Of a stretch of DNA of 64,000 bases, positions 9,358-16,956 are shown piece by piece. The position numbers were made by a program, and so were the translations under genes. Numbering within the stretch: the first letter of the stretch is position 1; each line of letters begins with the position of its first letter. Source of the stretch: RGIG5612 sp045616165. Its GTDB lineage: Bacteria > Bacillota > Clostridia > Lachnospirales > Lachnospiraceae. The notes beneath the pieces are model-generated. The model did no database searches. It worked only from the letters and a program-made list of their open reading frames with translations, and had not been told where the DNA came from. Location: assembly GCA_045616165.1 (NCBI GenBank), contig JAZLGF010000023.1, positions 5,997-69,996 on the forward strand, read 5' to 3'.

Positions 9358-10144
9358 TAACTTCCTCCAATGTAAATCTTCCTAACTTCCCGTTTCTAAA
9401 ATTTTCCAGTAACATGTTGGCTGCTCTTAAAGTATCAAATTGGCCCCCAGATTTTAGGCAGCCCCTTTTCTTAGCATAATCTTCAAGTGATTCAAAGCCT
9501 GTATCTACCGTCTTTATAAGTTCGCTTGCTAATTCTTCGACATTTATTATTTCATCATTTATTGAGCCAATAAGAGCGATATTTAGTCCTATTTTTTCAT
9601 CATCAAATTTTGGCCATAAAATTCCCGGCGTATCAAGTAACTCTAATGTGCTACTTAATTTTATCCATTGTTTTCCTTTAGTAACTCCCGGTTTATTTCC
9701 GGTCTTAGTTGCTGCCTTTTTTGCATATGTATTAATAAATGTGCTCTTTCCTACGTTTGGTATTCCTACCACCATAGCACGAACCGGTCTATTTTTAATT
9801 CCTCTTTTTCTATCTCTTTCTATTTTTTCTGCACATGCTTTATTTACAACCGAATTTATCTGTTTCATGTCTGCTGCGTTTTTTGAATTTATCATGCAAA
9901 CGTTAAGTCCTTGTTCGGTAAAATACTGATACCACTGCTTTGTCTTTTTCTCATCTGCAAGGTCACATTTATTCATTAAAATAAGACGAGCTTTCCCAGG
10001 TGCTATAGTATCAATATCAGGATTGCGACTTGATAAAGGTATGCGTGCATCTATAAGCTCAATAACTAAATCTATGAGCTTAATATCTTCTTGCATCTGT
10101 CTTTTTGCTTTGGTCATATGACCTGGGTACCATTGAATATTCAT
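9350..10144 (-). CDS. rbgA: ribosome biogenesis GTPase RbgA (YlqF)
   Basis: A 264-residue circularly permuted GTPase: G4 NKCD (58-61) precedes G1 GIPNVGKST (127-135) and G3 DTPGI. The N-terminus IQWYPGHMTKAKRQM is diagnostic. In Bacillus, RbgA drives a late step of 50S assembly. It lies next to rplS but is separated from it by a terminator. The upstream sequence has an extended -10 only about 9 bases before the ATG and no Shine-Dalgarno site, so the mRNA may be leaderless. The gene overlaps ftsY by 8 bp. Confidence 0.95.
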   Translation of the reverse strand: MNIQWYPGHMTKAKRQMQEDIKLIDLVIELIDARIPLSSRNPDIDTIAPGKARLILMNKCDLADEKKTKQWYQYFTEQGLNVCMINSKNAADMKQINSVVNKACAEKIERDRKRGIKNRPVRAMVVGIPNVGKSTFINTYAKKAATKTGNKPGVTKGKQWIKLSSTLELLDTPGILWPKFDDEKIGLNIALIGSINDEIINVEELASELIKTVDTGFESLEDYAKKRGCLKSGGQFDTLRAANMLLENFRNGKLGRFTLEEVNG

Positions 10145-10152
10145 AACAATTT

Positions 10153-10161
10153 ATTATATCA
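10153..10161 (-). promoter_or_regulatory. extended -10 promoter abutting rbgA
   Basis: The minus strand reads TGATATAAT, then eight bases, then the rbgA ATG. The predicted start point is 2-3 nt before the ATG. No convincing -35 is seen. This is a candidate leaderless promoter. Confidence 0.5.
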
Positions 10162-10196
10162 TAACTATTACTTTCATGCCTTAAAATAAAGCAAAG

Positions 10197-10222
10197 AAAA
10201 AGGAGTTCATTTGAACTCCTTT
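10197..10222 (-). terminator. intrinsic terminator of rplS
   Basis: Arms 10199-10209 and 10212-10222 form an 11-bp stem with a 2-nt loop just after the rplS stop. The minus-strand continuation is T-rich. Confidence 0.85.
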
Positions 10223-10229
10223 GGCTTTA

Positions 10230-10577
10230 CTATCTAAGTACTTCTTTAACTTTAGCACTCTTGCCTGTTCTTTGACGTAAGTAGTTAAGTTTAGCTCTTC
10301 TGACTTTACCTTTTCTTACAACCTCGATTTTCTCGATTGTTGGAGAATGAAGTGGCCATGTCTTTTCAACGCCTACACCGTTAGATGTTTTTCTAACTGT
10401 AAATGTTTCTCTAGCGCCACCGCCTTGTCTTTTAAGAACTGTACCTTCGAAAACCTGTACTCTTTCTCTGTTACCTTCTTTGATCTTGGCTGATACTTTA
10501 ACTGTATCACCTACATTGAAGTCGTCAACTTTCTCTTTAAGCTGACCTGCCTCGATCTTTTTAATGATTTCGTTCAT
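10230..10577 (-). CDS. rplS: 50S ribosomal protein L19
   Basis: A 115-residue protein matching L19 over its full length, including DTVKVSAKIKEG, RVQVFEGTVLKRQGGG and the C-terminal KVRRAKLNYLRQRTGKSAKVKE. L19 sits at the subunit interface of the 50S. The AGGAGGTCACGCA site precedes the ATG. It is transcribed alone, with its own promoter, a structured leader and a terminator. Confidence 0.98.
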   Translation of the reverse strand: MNEIIKKIEAGQLKEKVDDFNVGDTVKVSAKIKEGNRERVQVFEGTVLKRQGGGARETFTVRKTSNGVGVEKTWPLHSPTIEKIEVVRKGKVRRAKLNYLRQRTGKSAKVKEVLR

Positions 10578-10599
10578 TGCGTGACCTCCTAATTAAAAA

Positions 10600-10680
10600 A
10601 TTTCGATGTTCTTAATACTTAAGCCGCATCTTTTTGATGCCAAGGCCACTTCGTAACAGCGGACCATCTGTTTCACAGCA
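10600..10680 (-). ncRNA. probable L19 leader (autoregulatory 5' UTR of rplS)
   Basis: Between the rplS promoter and its ribosome binding site lies a leader of about 100 nt. It contains a GCATC/GATGC hairpin flanked by GCC/GGC with a bulge, and a conserved-looking GGTCCGCTGTTACGAAGTGG stretch. Firmicutes commonly have an L19 leader motif at this place, thought to mediate feedback by L19. Position and general fold fit; I could not run a covariance search, so the family assignment is tentative. Confidence 0.5.
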
Positions 10681-10686
10681 AGAAAT

Positions 10687-10715
10687 AGTTTATCACAGCC
10701 TAAATGCTATTGCAA
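10687..10715 (-). promoter_or_regulatory. promoter of rplS
   Basis: Minus strand: TTGCAA (10710-10715), 17-bp spacer, TAAACT (10687-10692) with an upstream TG (extended -10). The predicted start is near 10680, at the beginning of the structured leader. Confidence 0.65.
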
Positions 10716-10718
10716 GGC

Positions 10719-11282
10719 TTATTTTATAGCCTTTTTATCTGTTTTTAAGGAAGTATAACTCCTTGAAACACAAACTTTATCCTGCCCGCTGTCGCTCCAA
10801 TCTTTTTTTACATTTTCAATGTCATATACATTAATATCTTTTCTATCTGTACTGATTTTTATTTCTTCATCAAACATCCAACCTTTGGAAAAAGAATAAA
10901 CATTATAATTAGTAAATATTATTAAAGCTTGATCTATTTTGATTTCATATTCTCCATCATTCACGTTGATGATGTCTGTTACAATTTGAACATCTTTAAC
11001 TTTTTCATCTATCATATATTCTTTTGTTTCAATACCATATGGAAATTCGTCTGTTAATTTAACTTTCACACAAGAAAAATAAGCAACATCTTCTTTGGCT
11101 CCAAAAAACTCAACCGGCTTTTGCTCATTTGAAAAATCAATTGCAAATGTCCCCATATTTATTCTTAAAAATTGCATAGGATTGTATCTATCTTCTAATG
11201 AATACTCATATGATTTGAAAGTTTTTCCTATCATTTCTTTTAATGTGTTTTTCATTTTTTTATCAAAACATGCGTTAATCAT
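10719..11282 (-). CDS. hypothetical protein, last gene of the DUF4417 cassette (possible immunity protein)
   Basis: A 187-residue protein that I do not recognise. It has no signal peptide or membrane segment and no catalytic motif that I can see; it alternates acidic and hydrophobic beta-like stretches (for example INMGTFAIDFSNEQKP). It begins 2 bp after the stop of the small toxin-like gene and is the last gene of the island. By position and size it could be an immunity or antidote protein for its neighbour. That is inference from gene order only. The rplS promoter lies directly downstream. Confidence 0.5.
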   Translation of the reverse strand: MINACFDKKMKNTLKEMIGKTFKSYEYSLEDRYNPMQFLRINMGTFAIDFSNEQKPVEFFGAKEDVAYFSCVKVKLTDEFPYGIETKEYMIDEKVKDVQIVTDIINVNDGEYEIKIDQALIIFTNYNVYSFSKGWMFDEEIKISTDRKDINVYDIENVKKDWSDSGQDKVCVSRSYTSLKTDKKAIK

Positions 11283-11284
11283 TT

Positions 11285-11701
11285 CTAATCCTCCACAAAA
11301 AAGTGAATTTTTTGAGTTTTTATACTCTTTTCACCTATTACATTAATATCTACTGCTGGGCTTCCTTTTGTGCTAGTAATTATTCTATGTGTGATCCATG
11401 TTCCATCATCAAGACGAACTCTACTTCCTTTTCCATTTGCCAAAGGCCCTTTTTTACCACCCGTAGCTAATTTTTCAAAAAAATCTATCGAGTCACCTAT
11501 TGGATCATTCGTTTTATAAACTCGTGCATTTTTCCCTGGTTGAGCAAAATACCCATTAGAAGTCAGTCCATATTTGTCCTTAACCAATAGCGCATTTTCC
11601 TCAATTGAAGATTTTTTCTTGGTATTTTTTGGGGCTATGCTTTCAGAAATATCCTCAGTACCTACCGTATTGGAATAATTACCTCCATATCCACTTCCCA
11701 T
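11285..11701 (-). CDS. small glycine-rich, toxin-like protein (MGSGxGG N-terminus)
   Basis: A 138-residue protein starting MGSGYGGNYSN, with a low-complexity linker to about residue 45. A compact C-terminal domain follows: GYFAQPGKNARVYKT, LANGKGSRVRLDDGTWITHR, SPAVDIN and KTQKIHFF. The pattern NGKG, DGT, basic-Ser/Thr, D-I-N, K-I-H-F resembles the C-terminal RNase domains of polymorphic toxins with the BECR fold. I infer this from motif shape, not from a search. There is no signal peptide. Its ATG overlaps the DUF4417 stop by one base (TAATG), so the two are co-translated. Alternatively it could be a phage-derived protein of unrelated function. Confidence 0.55.
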   Translation of the reverse strand: MGSGYGGNYSNTVGTEDISESIAPKNTKKKSSIEENALLVKDKYGLTSNGYFAQPGKNARVYKTNDPIGDSIDFFEKLATGGKKGPLANGKGSRVRLDDGTWITHRIITSTKGSPAVDINVIGEKSIKTQKIHFFVED

Positions 11702-12408
11702 TATTTTTCACTCCTAATATAGCTTGTCCAATCTGGATATTTTACAAATTCTGTATCGTACTTGTAATCATCAAATATTTCTTCTGGCATGGCGCCATAA
11801 ACCAAAACAACTTCCGGCTCAAGTGTTTCAAGCATGGCCTCTAAACCAGCTCTAAAGTGATGCTTTTCAGACTTTGTTTTTACTACTCCATACGAACCTA
11901 TAGATACTATACTGTGTTTTTCAACTCCTAAAAAAGCTATTGGTTCTGGAAATAATTTAGTTGTATACGTTCTTTCATCCCCCCATCTAACATTAGGAAT
12001 AACATAAACTCCTCTTTTTTGCATATAGTATCCTATTGCTTGACTTCGATATTTATTAATTACTTGAGCTGCATATGGCATGTCCCAGTATAATGATGCA
12101 TCCGGAGATATAAATGCCTGATATTTTTTTAATTCACTTATATAATTATCCGTATATCTTAAAAGGTCAGCAAAATCTCTATCTAATTCATATTCACAAA
12201 CTGCAAATTTTTCAGGCTCAACTCTATCCATCTTACTAAATGGCACCATTCCTTTTGGTATCATTATTTTTTTTGGCTTTTTAATAATTGGAATTTCAAA
12301 AATTCCATCAAAATCTGCGCCTTTGACTAATTCCGGATTACATCCATCTGTAATAACAGCCAATCTTTCCTTTTCTTTTGCAATCTGTTTTCTTGTTTTC
12401 GTTGACAT
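11701..12408 (-). CDS. DUF4417 domain-containing protein
   Basis: A 235-residue protein with the DUF4417 signature SPDASLYWDMPYAAQVINKYRS and the later block GVYVIPNVRWGDERTYTT. The family is frequent in phages and accessory islands of Firmicutes and its biochemical role is unknown. The N-terminal 30 residues are lysine-rich. AAGGGAAAT upstream of the ATG is the ribosome binding site. It follows the AAA/DUF4143 ATPase gene after 24 bp and overlaps the glycine-rich gene by one base, so these genes appear to be one transcription unit. Confidence 0.75.
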   Translation of the reverse strand: MSTKTRKQIAKEKERLAVITDGCNPELVKGADFDGIFEIPIIKKPKKIMIPKGMVPFSKMDRVEPEKFAVCEYELDRDFADLLRYTDNYISELKKYQAFISPDASLYWDMPYAAQVINKYRSQAIGYYMQKRGVYVIPNVRWGDERTYTTKLFPEPIAFLGVEKHSIVSIGSYGVVKTKSEKHHFRAGLEAMLETLEPEVVLVYGAMPEEIFDDYKYDTEFVKYPDWTSYIRSEK

Positions 12409-12432
12409 ATTTATTTCCCTTCTTTTAAGAAT

Positions 12433-13740
12433 TTAATCTCTTAAGCATCCTATTGGTATTATTTTTACTCCATTATCAGTAATGTATCCATATTGTGCTG
12501 TTGCACAAATCACGATTAATGCTGATGGTTCTCTATATATAGTTCCAGGGTGTTTTGAGTTTTTAGACGCCTCTTCATTATGTTTTTTTATTACATCCTT
12601 AAATTTTAAAAGTGTCGTCTCCGCTTCTGGTATTTTATTTGTACCCGTCTTAATTTCGATTAAAGCATATCTTCCATCTTCCATTTGATATACTGCATCT
12701 GCTTCAAGACCTGTATCATCCGTGTAATGCAAAATTCGAGCATTATGAGCTTCAGCATAAACTATTAAATCTCGCAATACTAAATTTTCAAAAACATGTC
12801 CAAAAAAATCCAAATCATTAATAAAATAGTCTGGGTTAATACCTAATGCTGCCAATCCAATTGAAGTATCAACAAATATATGTTTTTTCCCACTTCGTAT
12901 TGCTGTTTTTGATCTAATCTGCGGTGTCCATGCATCTATATCTCTTATAACAAATAATTCTTCTAATTTTTCAACATAAGAATCTAATGTTACATCTGTC
13001 ACATTTTGTGTAGCCTTAACATCTGCATAAATAACTTTCTTTTTTGCTTTCGTAGCCATATTTCGTGCGTATGACCATAAAAGCGTTCTAGCCCACTCTG
13101 GGTTTCTTTCAACTCCGTCTATAGCACTAATATCTACCTGATAAATTCTTCTATAATAATCTTTTGCTATTTCTAATTTTGCATTCTTGCTTTTTAAGGC
13201 CATACACCTCGGCCACCCACCTCTACAAACAATGTAGAATAATTCTTCTAAAGATAAGCTTGTGTTTGCTCCTTCTAATTTATAATTTTCCTCTTCTACA
13301 ATTTTTGATAAAGATATTTGTCCATTTGATTCTCCTGTTTCCCACAAGGTCATTGGAAACATACTTAATTCTGTGATTCTCCCCGTTCCTGTGTGTGGTG
13401 TTATGACCTTTTTGCTAGATGAACCTGTCAAATAATATTCTCCCACACTTTCAGGATTATCATCACAATCTTTACGAATTGTTCCCCATATTTTTACAGC
13501 ATCTTGCCATTCATCAAACAGTATTGGTTTACTATTTTTTAAAAACAAATTTGGTGCCGTTTCTGCTACAGCTAAATAGCCATCCCTTTTTTCTTCATCT
13601 TGAAATTCAATTACAGTACTGCATCTCTCTTTAGCTGTTCTGGTTTTTCCACAACCTTTTGGCCCAATAATGTTTATAGCATTAAATGCTTCTTTGCGTT
13701 TATCTATAATATCATCAACAATTCTTCTTATATATTCCAT
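12433..13740 (-). CDS. AAA-type ATPase with C-terminal DUF4143 domain
   Basis: A 435-residue protein. It has Walker A GPKGCGKT (26-33), Walker B ILFDEWQ (73-79) and a sensor region LTGSSS. The C-terminal DUF4143 region includes DAVYQMEDG and ALIEIKTG, which resembles a PD-(D/E)xK nuclease-like core (E-x-K near 360). Proteins of this family are common in anaerobes and are often accessory; their function is not established. The ATG follows AAGGAGAT. It probably leads the four-gene island 13,740-10,719. Its promoter region carries a 16-bp direct repeat. Confidence 0.85.
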   Translation of the reverse strand: MEYIRRIVDDIIDKRKEAFNAINIIGPKGCGKTRTAKERCSTVIEFQDEEKRDGYLAVAETAPNLFLKNSKPILFDEWQDAVKIWGTIRKDCDDNPESVGEYYLTGSSSKKVITPHTGTGRITELSMFPMTLWETGESNGQISLSKIVEEENYKLEGANTSLSLEELFYIVCRGGWPRCMALKSKNAKLEIAKDYYRRIYQVDISAIDGVERNPEWARTLLWSYARNMATKAKKKVIYADVKATQNVTDVTLDSYVEKLEELFVIRDIDAWTPQIRSKTAIRSGKKHIFVDTSIGLAALGINPDYFINDLDFFGHVFENLVLRDLIVYAEAHNARILHYTDDTGLEADAVYQMEDGRYALIEIKTGTNKIPEAETTLLKFKDVIKKHNEEASKNSKHPGTIYREPSALIVICATAQYGYITDNGVKIIPIGCLRD

Positions 13741-13942
13741 AAACGATATCTCCTTCAGTTATATAATAAAACTTCAAGTGCAATTATTCAAGTGCATTTT
13801 GTATTTTTCGGCAATTTTATTTTGTGTTTTTCGGATTTTGTTTGTGAATAACATGAATCATAAACATAATAAAATGCAGATTAAGCGCAATATAAATTCC
13901 ATGTTTATGAAAAGATATTAAAAATGTTCGTTTTAACTAACA
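13741..13942. other. intergenic region upstream of the accessory island
   Basis: 202 bp of AT-rich DNA between hemW and the ATPase gene. Besides the direct repeat it holds a 10-bp inverted repeat, TCATAAACAT (13858-13867) and ATGTTTATGA (13901-13910). Its core word resembles the CATAAAC word of the large repeat element, but with a 33-bp centre instead of 21. No clear promoter consensus could be fixed. Confidence 0.4.
13796..13834. repeat. 16-bp direct repeat upstream of the DUF4143 ATPase gene
   Basis: Positions 13796-13811 and 13819-13834 are identical except for one base (ATTTTGTRTTTTTCGG) and start 23 bp apart, about two helical turns. They lie 56-94 bp upstream of the ATPase start. The spacing suits a binding site for a regulator, perhaps an autoregulator. 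Confidence 0.5.
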
Positions 13943-15160
13943 TTAACTTAATAAGAATTCGGCTAGGACTTTATTGCTAAAATCTATGCCTTTGTCTGTT
14001 AATTTTACGTTATCGTCGACAACAGTTATATAGTCTTCTTCAAGAAGCTTATCAACAACTTCGCCATATGTAAAATCAAAGTCCTGTCCAAAGGTATTGA
14101 TAAAGTCTTCTTTATTTATACCGTCGGCTAACCTTAGCCCTAGGAACATGTACTCTTCCATTTGAGCTTTATGGCTAAGTTTTTCTATGTCTTTTCTAAT
14201 ATTTTCTAGTACACATGTATCGCTCGAAAAAGCATCCAGATATTCATCTAAATTCTCAGTATTTTTCCATCTAGTATTATTAACCATGCTCGATGAATTT
14301 AAGCCCAGTCCTAAATAATTTACTCTTTTCCAATAGCCTTTATTATGTTCGCATTCAAATCCATCTCTTGCATAATTTGATATTTCATAGCGGTGATAAC
14401 CACATTGCTCAAGATATTCTTTTGTATAATAATAAATTTCTCTTTCAGTTTCTTCTGAAGGAAGCATTAATGTTCCTTTTTGCTGCATCTCATAAAATGG
14501 TGTATTTTCTTCTACTATAAGCGAATAAGCGCTTATATGTTCCGGAAGCCATGTTGAAATAAGAAGCATCGTTTTTTTCCAGCTAGATAAAGTCTGTCCT
14601 GGAATAGCCTCAATCAAATCGACATTTATATTATCAAATCCCATCTGCCTAGCCATTTTATAGTTTTCAACAAAATCATCGTACGTATGGACTCTCCCTA
14701 ATACTTTTAAGTCTTCATCGTCTGTAGACTGAAGTCCTATGCTTAATCTATTTATACCTAACTTTTTATAAGTTATTAATTTTTCTTTTGTGAGTGTTTT
14801 GGGATTGCATTCTATAGAAAATTCTACTTTCGGTCTAATCTTTTTAATCTTTGTAGGTAAAATTCCTTTGTAGGTATGCTTAATATTTTTTATTTTGAAA
14901 TTTTTCTTTAATGTGTTAACGATTTTGCTTATTTGCTCAGAAGAAAGAATAGAAGGTGTTCCACCTCCTATGTATATTGATGTGATGTTATAGTCCTCAT
15001 AATCTTTTGCGCTTAATGTTATTTCCTTGCAAAGTGCATCCACATATTTTTCATGTTTATCTTCGCAGTTTGCAAATGAAATAAAATCACAGTAATTACA
15101 TTTTTTTACGCAAAATGGTATATGAATATAAAGTTCTAAATCTTTCATTTTATCTGTCAT
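13943..15160 (-). CDS. hemW: HemW-type radical SAM protein
   Basis: A 405-residue radical SAM protein with CVKKCNYC at 17-24 (CxxxCxxC for the 4Fe-4S cluster) and the GGGTPSIL, IECNP and GLQS blocks. HemW proteins bind heme and are thought to deliver it; they lack coproporphyrinogen oxidase activity and were often misannotated as HemN. An insertion of about 20 lysine-rich residues lies before IECNP and is longer than I expect for the family. The start at 15160 overlaps the lepA stop by 11 bp; Met5 is an alternative start. The lepA-hemW order is common in Firmicutes. Confidence 0.88.
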   Translation of the reverse strand: MTDKMKDLELYIHIPFCVKKCNYCDFISFANCEDKHEKYVDALCKEITLSAKDYEDYNITSIYIGGGTPSILSSEQISKIVNTLKKNFKIKNIKHTYKGILPTKIKKIRPKVEFSIECNPKTLTKEKLITYKKLGINRLSIGLQSTDDEDLKVLGRVHTYDDFVENYKMARQMGFDNINVDLIEAIPGQTLSSWKKTMLLISTWLPEHISAYSLIVEENTPFYEMQQKGTLMLPSEETEREIYYYTKEYLEQCGYHRYEISNYARDGFECEHNKGYWKRVNYLGLGLNSSSMVNNTRWKNTENLDEYLDAFSSDTCVLENIRKDIEKLSHKAQMEEYMFLGLRLADGINKEDFINTFGQDFDFTYGEVVDKLLEEDYITVVDDNVKLTDKGIDFSNKVLAEFLLS

Positions 15161-16955
15161 CTAATTTAAGTACTGACATAAATGCTTGTTGAGGAATTTC
15201 AACATTTCCTACCTGACGCATTCTCTTCTTTCCTTCTTTTTGTTTTTCAAGAAGTTTTCTCTTACGAGTAATATCTCCTCCGTAACATTTAGCAAGTACA
15301 TCTTTTCTATATGCTTTAACAGTTTCTCTAGCGATAATTTTCGAACCGATTGCTGCCTGAATAGGAATTTCAAATTGATGACGTGGGATTTCTTCTTTTA
15401 ATTTCTCACACATCTTACGACCTCTTTCATACGCAGTATCAGCATGCACAATAAATGAAAGTGCATCCACTTCTTCTCTATTAACTAATATATCAAGTTT
15501 AACAAGGTTAGACTTAACATATCCTTTAAGTTCGTAATCTAGTGAGGCATATCCACGTGATCTGCTCTTAAGCGCATCAAAGAAATCATAAATAATTTCA
15601 TTAAGTGGCAAATCATATCTAAGTATTGCGCGGTTAGTTTCAATGTACTCTATTTCTTTATATACACCACGACGTTCCTGGCAAAGTTCCATAATAGGAC
15701 CGATAAACTCGCTAGTTACCATTATTTCTGCTTCCACCATTGGCTCTTCCATATATTCTATTTCTGCTTGATCCGGAAGATTTGAAGGATTAGTAAGTTC
15801 TATCATCTCGCCATTTGTTTTGTATACTTTATAAATAACCGATGGCGCCGTCGTAACTAAATCCAAGTTATATTCGCGCTCTAATCTTTCTTCTATTATT
15901 TCAAGATGTAAAAGTCCTAAAAATCCACATCTAAATCCAAAGCCTAAGGCGATAGATGTTTCAGGTTCGTAATTTAAAGATGCATCATTAAGTTGAAGTT
16001 TTTCGAGAGCATCTCTTAAATCTTCATAATGTGCTCCATCAGCAGGATACATTCCGCAATAAACCATTGACTGAACTTTTTTATATCCCGGCAAAGGCTC
16101 TATGCAAGGATTTTCTGCATCAGTTACAGTATCGCCTACCATCGTATCTCTTACATTCTTAATTGATGCTGTGAAATAACCAACCATTCCCGCTTCTAGT
16201 CTTTCACATGGAATAAATTTTCCTGCTCCAAAATATCCAACCTCTACAACATTTACTGTTGCTCCGGTTGCCATCATTTTAGCCTGGGTTCCAACTTTTA
16301 TCGTGCCTTCTTTTATACGACAAAAAACAATAACTCCTTTATATGAATCATATATGGAATCAAATATAAGTGCTTTTAGCGGTGCGCTTGCATCTCCTAT
16401 AGGTGATGGAATCTTTTGAACAATTGCTTCTAAAACTTCTTCAATGTTTATATCATTTTTTGCTGAAATTAAAGGAGCGTCCTGGGCTTCTAGACCGATT
16501 ACATCTTCGATTTCATCGATAACTCTTTGTGGCTCAGCGCTAGGTAAATCAATTTTATTTATTACTGGAATTACTTCAAGATCATGGTCGATTGCCATGT
16601 AAACATTTGCAAGTGTTTGTGCTTCGATTCCTTGGGCTGCATCAACTACTAAAACAGCTCCATCGCATGCAGCAAGACTTCTAGATACTTCATAGTTAAA
16701 GTCGACATGGCCCGGTGTATCTATAAGATTAAATATATATTCCTCGCCATCATTTGCTTTATAAACTACGCGGACTGTTTGCGCTTTAATAGTAATTCCT
16801 CTTTCACGCTCTAAGTCCATGTTATCTAAAACCTGGGATTGCATCTCACGGCTAGTTAATGTTCCCGTGCGTTCAATAATTCTATCCGCAAGAGTACTTT
16901 TTCCATGGTCGATATGGGCAATGATGCAAAAATTTCTAATATTTTCTTGTTTCAT
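15150..16955 (-). CDS. lepA: elongation factor 4 (LepA)
   Basis: A 601-residue translational GTPase. G1 AHIDHGKS lies at 13-20, followed by DTPGHVDF and NKIDLP, and the C-terminus has the LepA-specific RRGVYKEIEYI and GGDITRKRKLLEKQKEGKKRMR. LepA acts on ribosomes during initiation or back-translocation. The ATG at 16955 was chosen over an in-frame codon at 16985. It has GGAAAG eight bases upstream, gives the family's usual length and places the start right after the argS stop. It forms an operon with argS upstream and hemW downstream. Confidence 0.97.
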   Translation of the reverse strand: MKQENIRNFCIIAHIDHGKSTLADRIIERTGTLTSREMQSQVLDNMDLERERGITIKAQTVRVVYKANDGEEYIFNLIDTPGHVDFNYEVSRSLAACDGAVLVVDAAQGIEAQTLANVYMAIDHDLEVIPVINKIDLPSAEPQRVIDEIEDVIGLEAQDAPLISAKNDINIEEVLEAIVQKIPSPIGDASAPLKALIFDSIYDSYKGVIVFCRIKEGTIKVGTQAKMMATGATVNVVEVGYFGAGKFIPCERLEAGMVGYFTASIKNVRDTMVGDTVTDAENPCIEPLPGYKKVQSMVYCGMYPADGAHYEDLRDALEKLQLNDASLNYEPETSIALGFGFRCGFLGLLHLEIIEERLEREYNLDLVTTAPSVIYKVYKTNGEMIELTNPSNLPDQAEIEYMEEPMVEAEIMVTSEFIGPIMELCQERRGVYKEIEYIETNRAILRYDLPLNEIIYDFFDALKSRSRGYASLDYELKGYVKSNLVKLDILVNREEVDALSFIVHADTAYERGRKMCEKLKEEIPRHQFEIPIQAAIGSKIIARETVKAYRKDVLAKCYGGDITRKRKLLEKQKEGKKRMRQVGNVEIPQQAFMSVLKLDDR

Positions 16956-16956
16956 A

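Noticed and set aside
13858..13910. TCATAAACAT/ATGTTTATGA dyad as another copy of the 37-nt unit
   Set aside because: The centre is 33 bp, not 21, and no other part of the repeat element is present; the resemblance may be chance.
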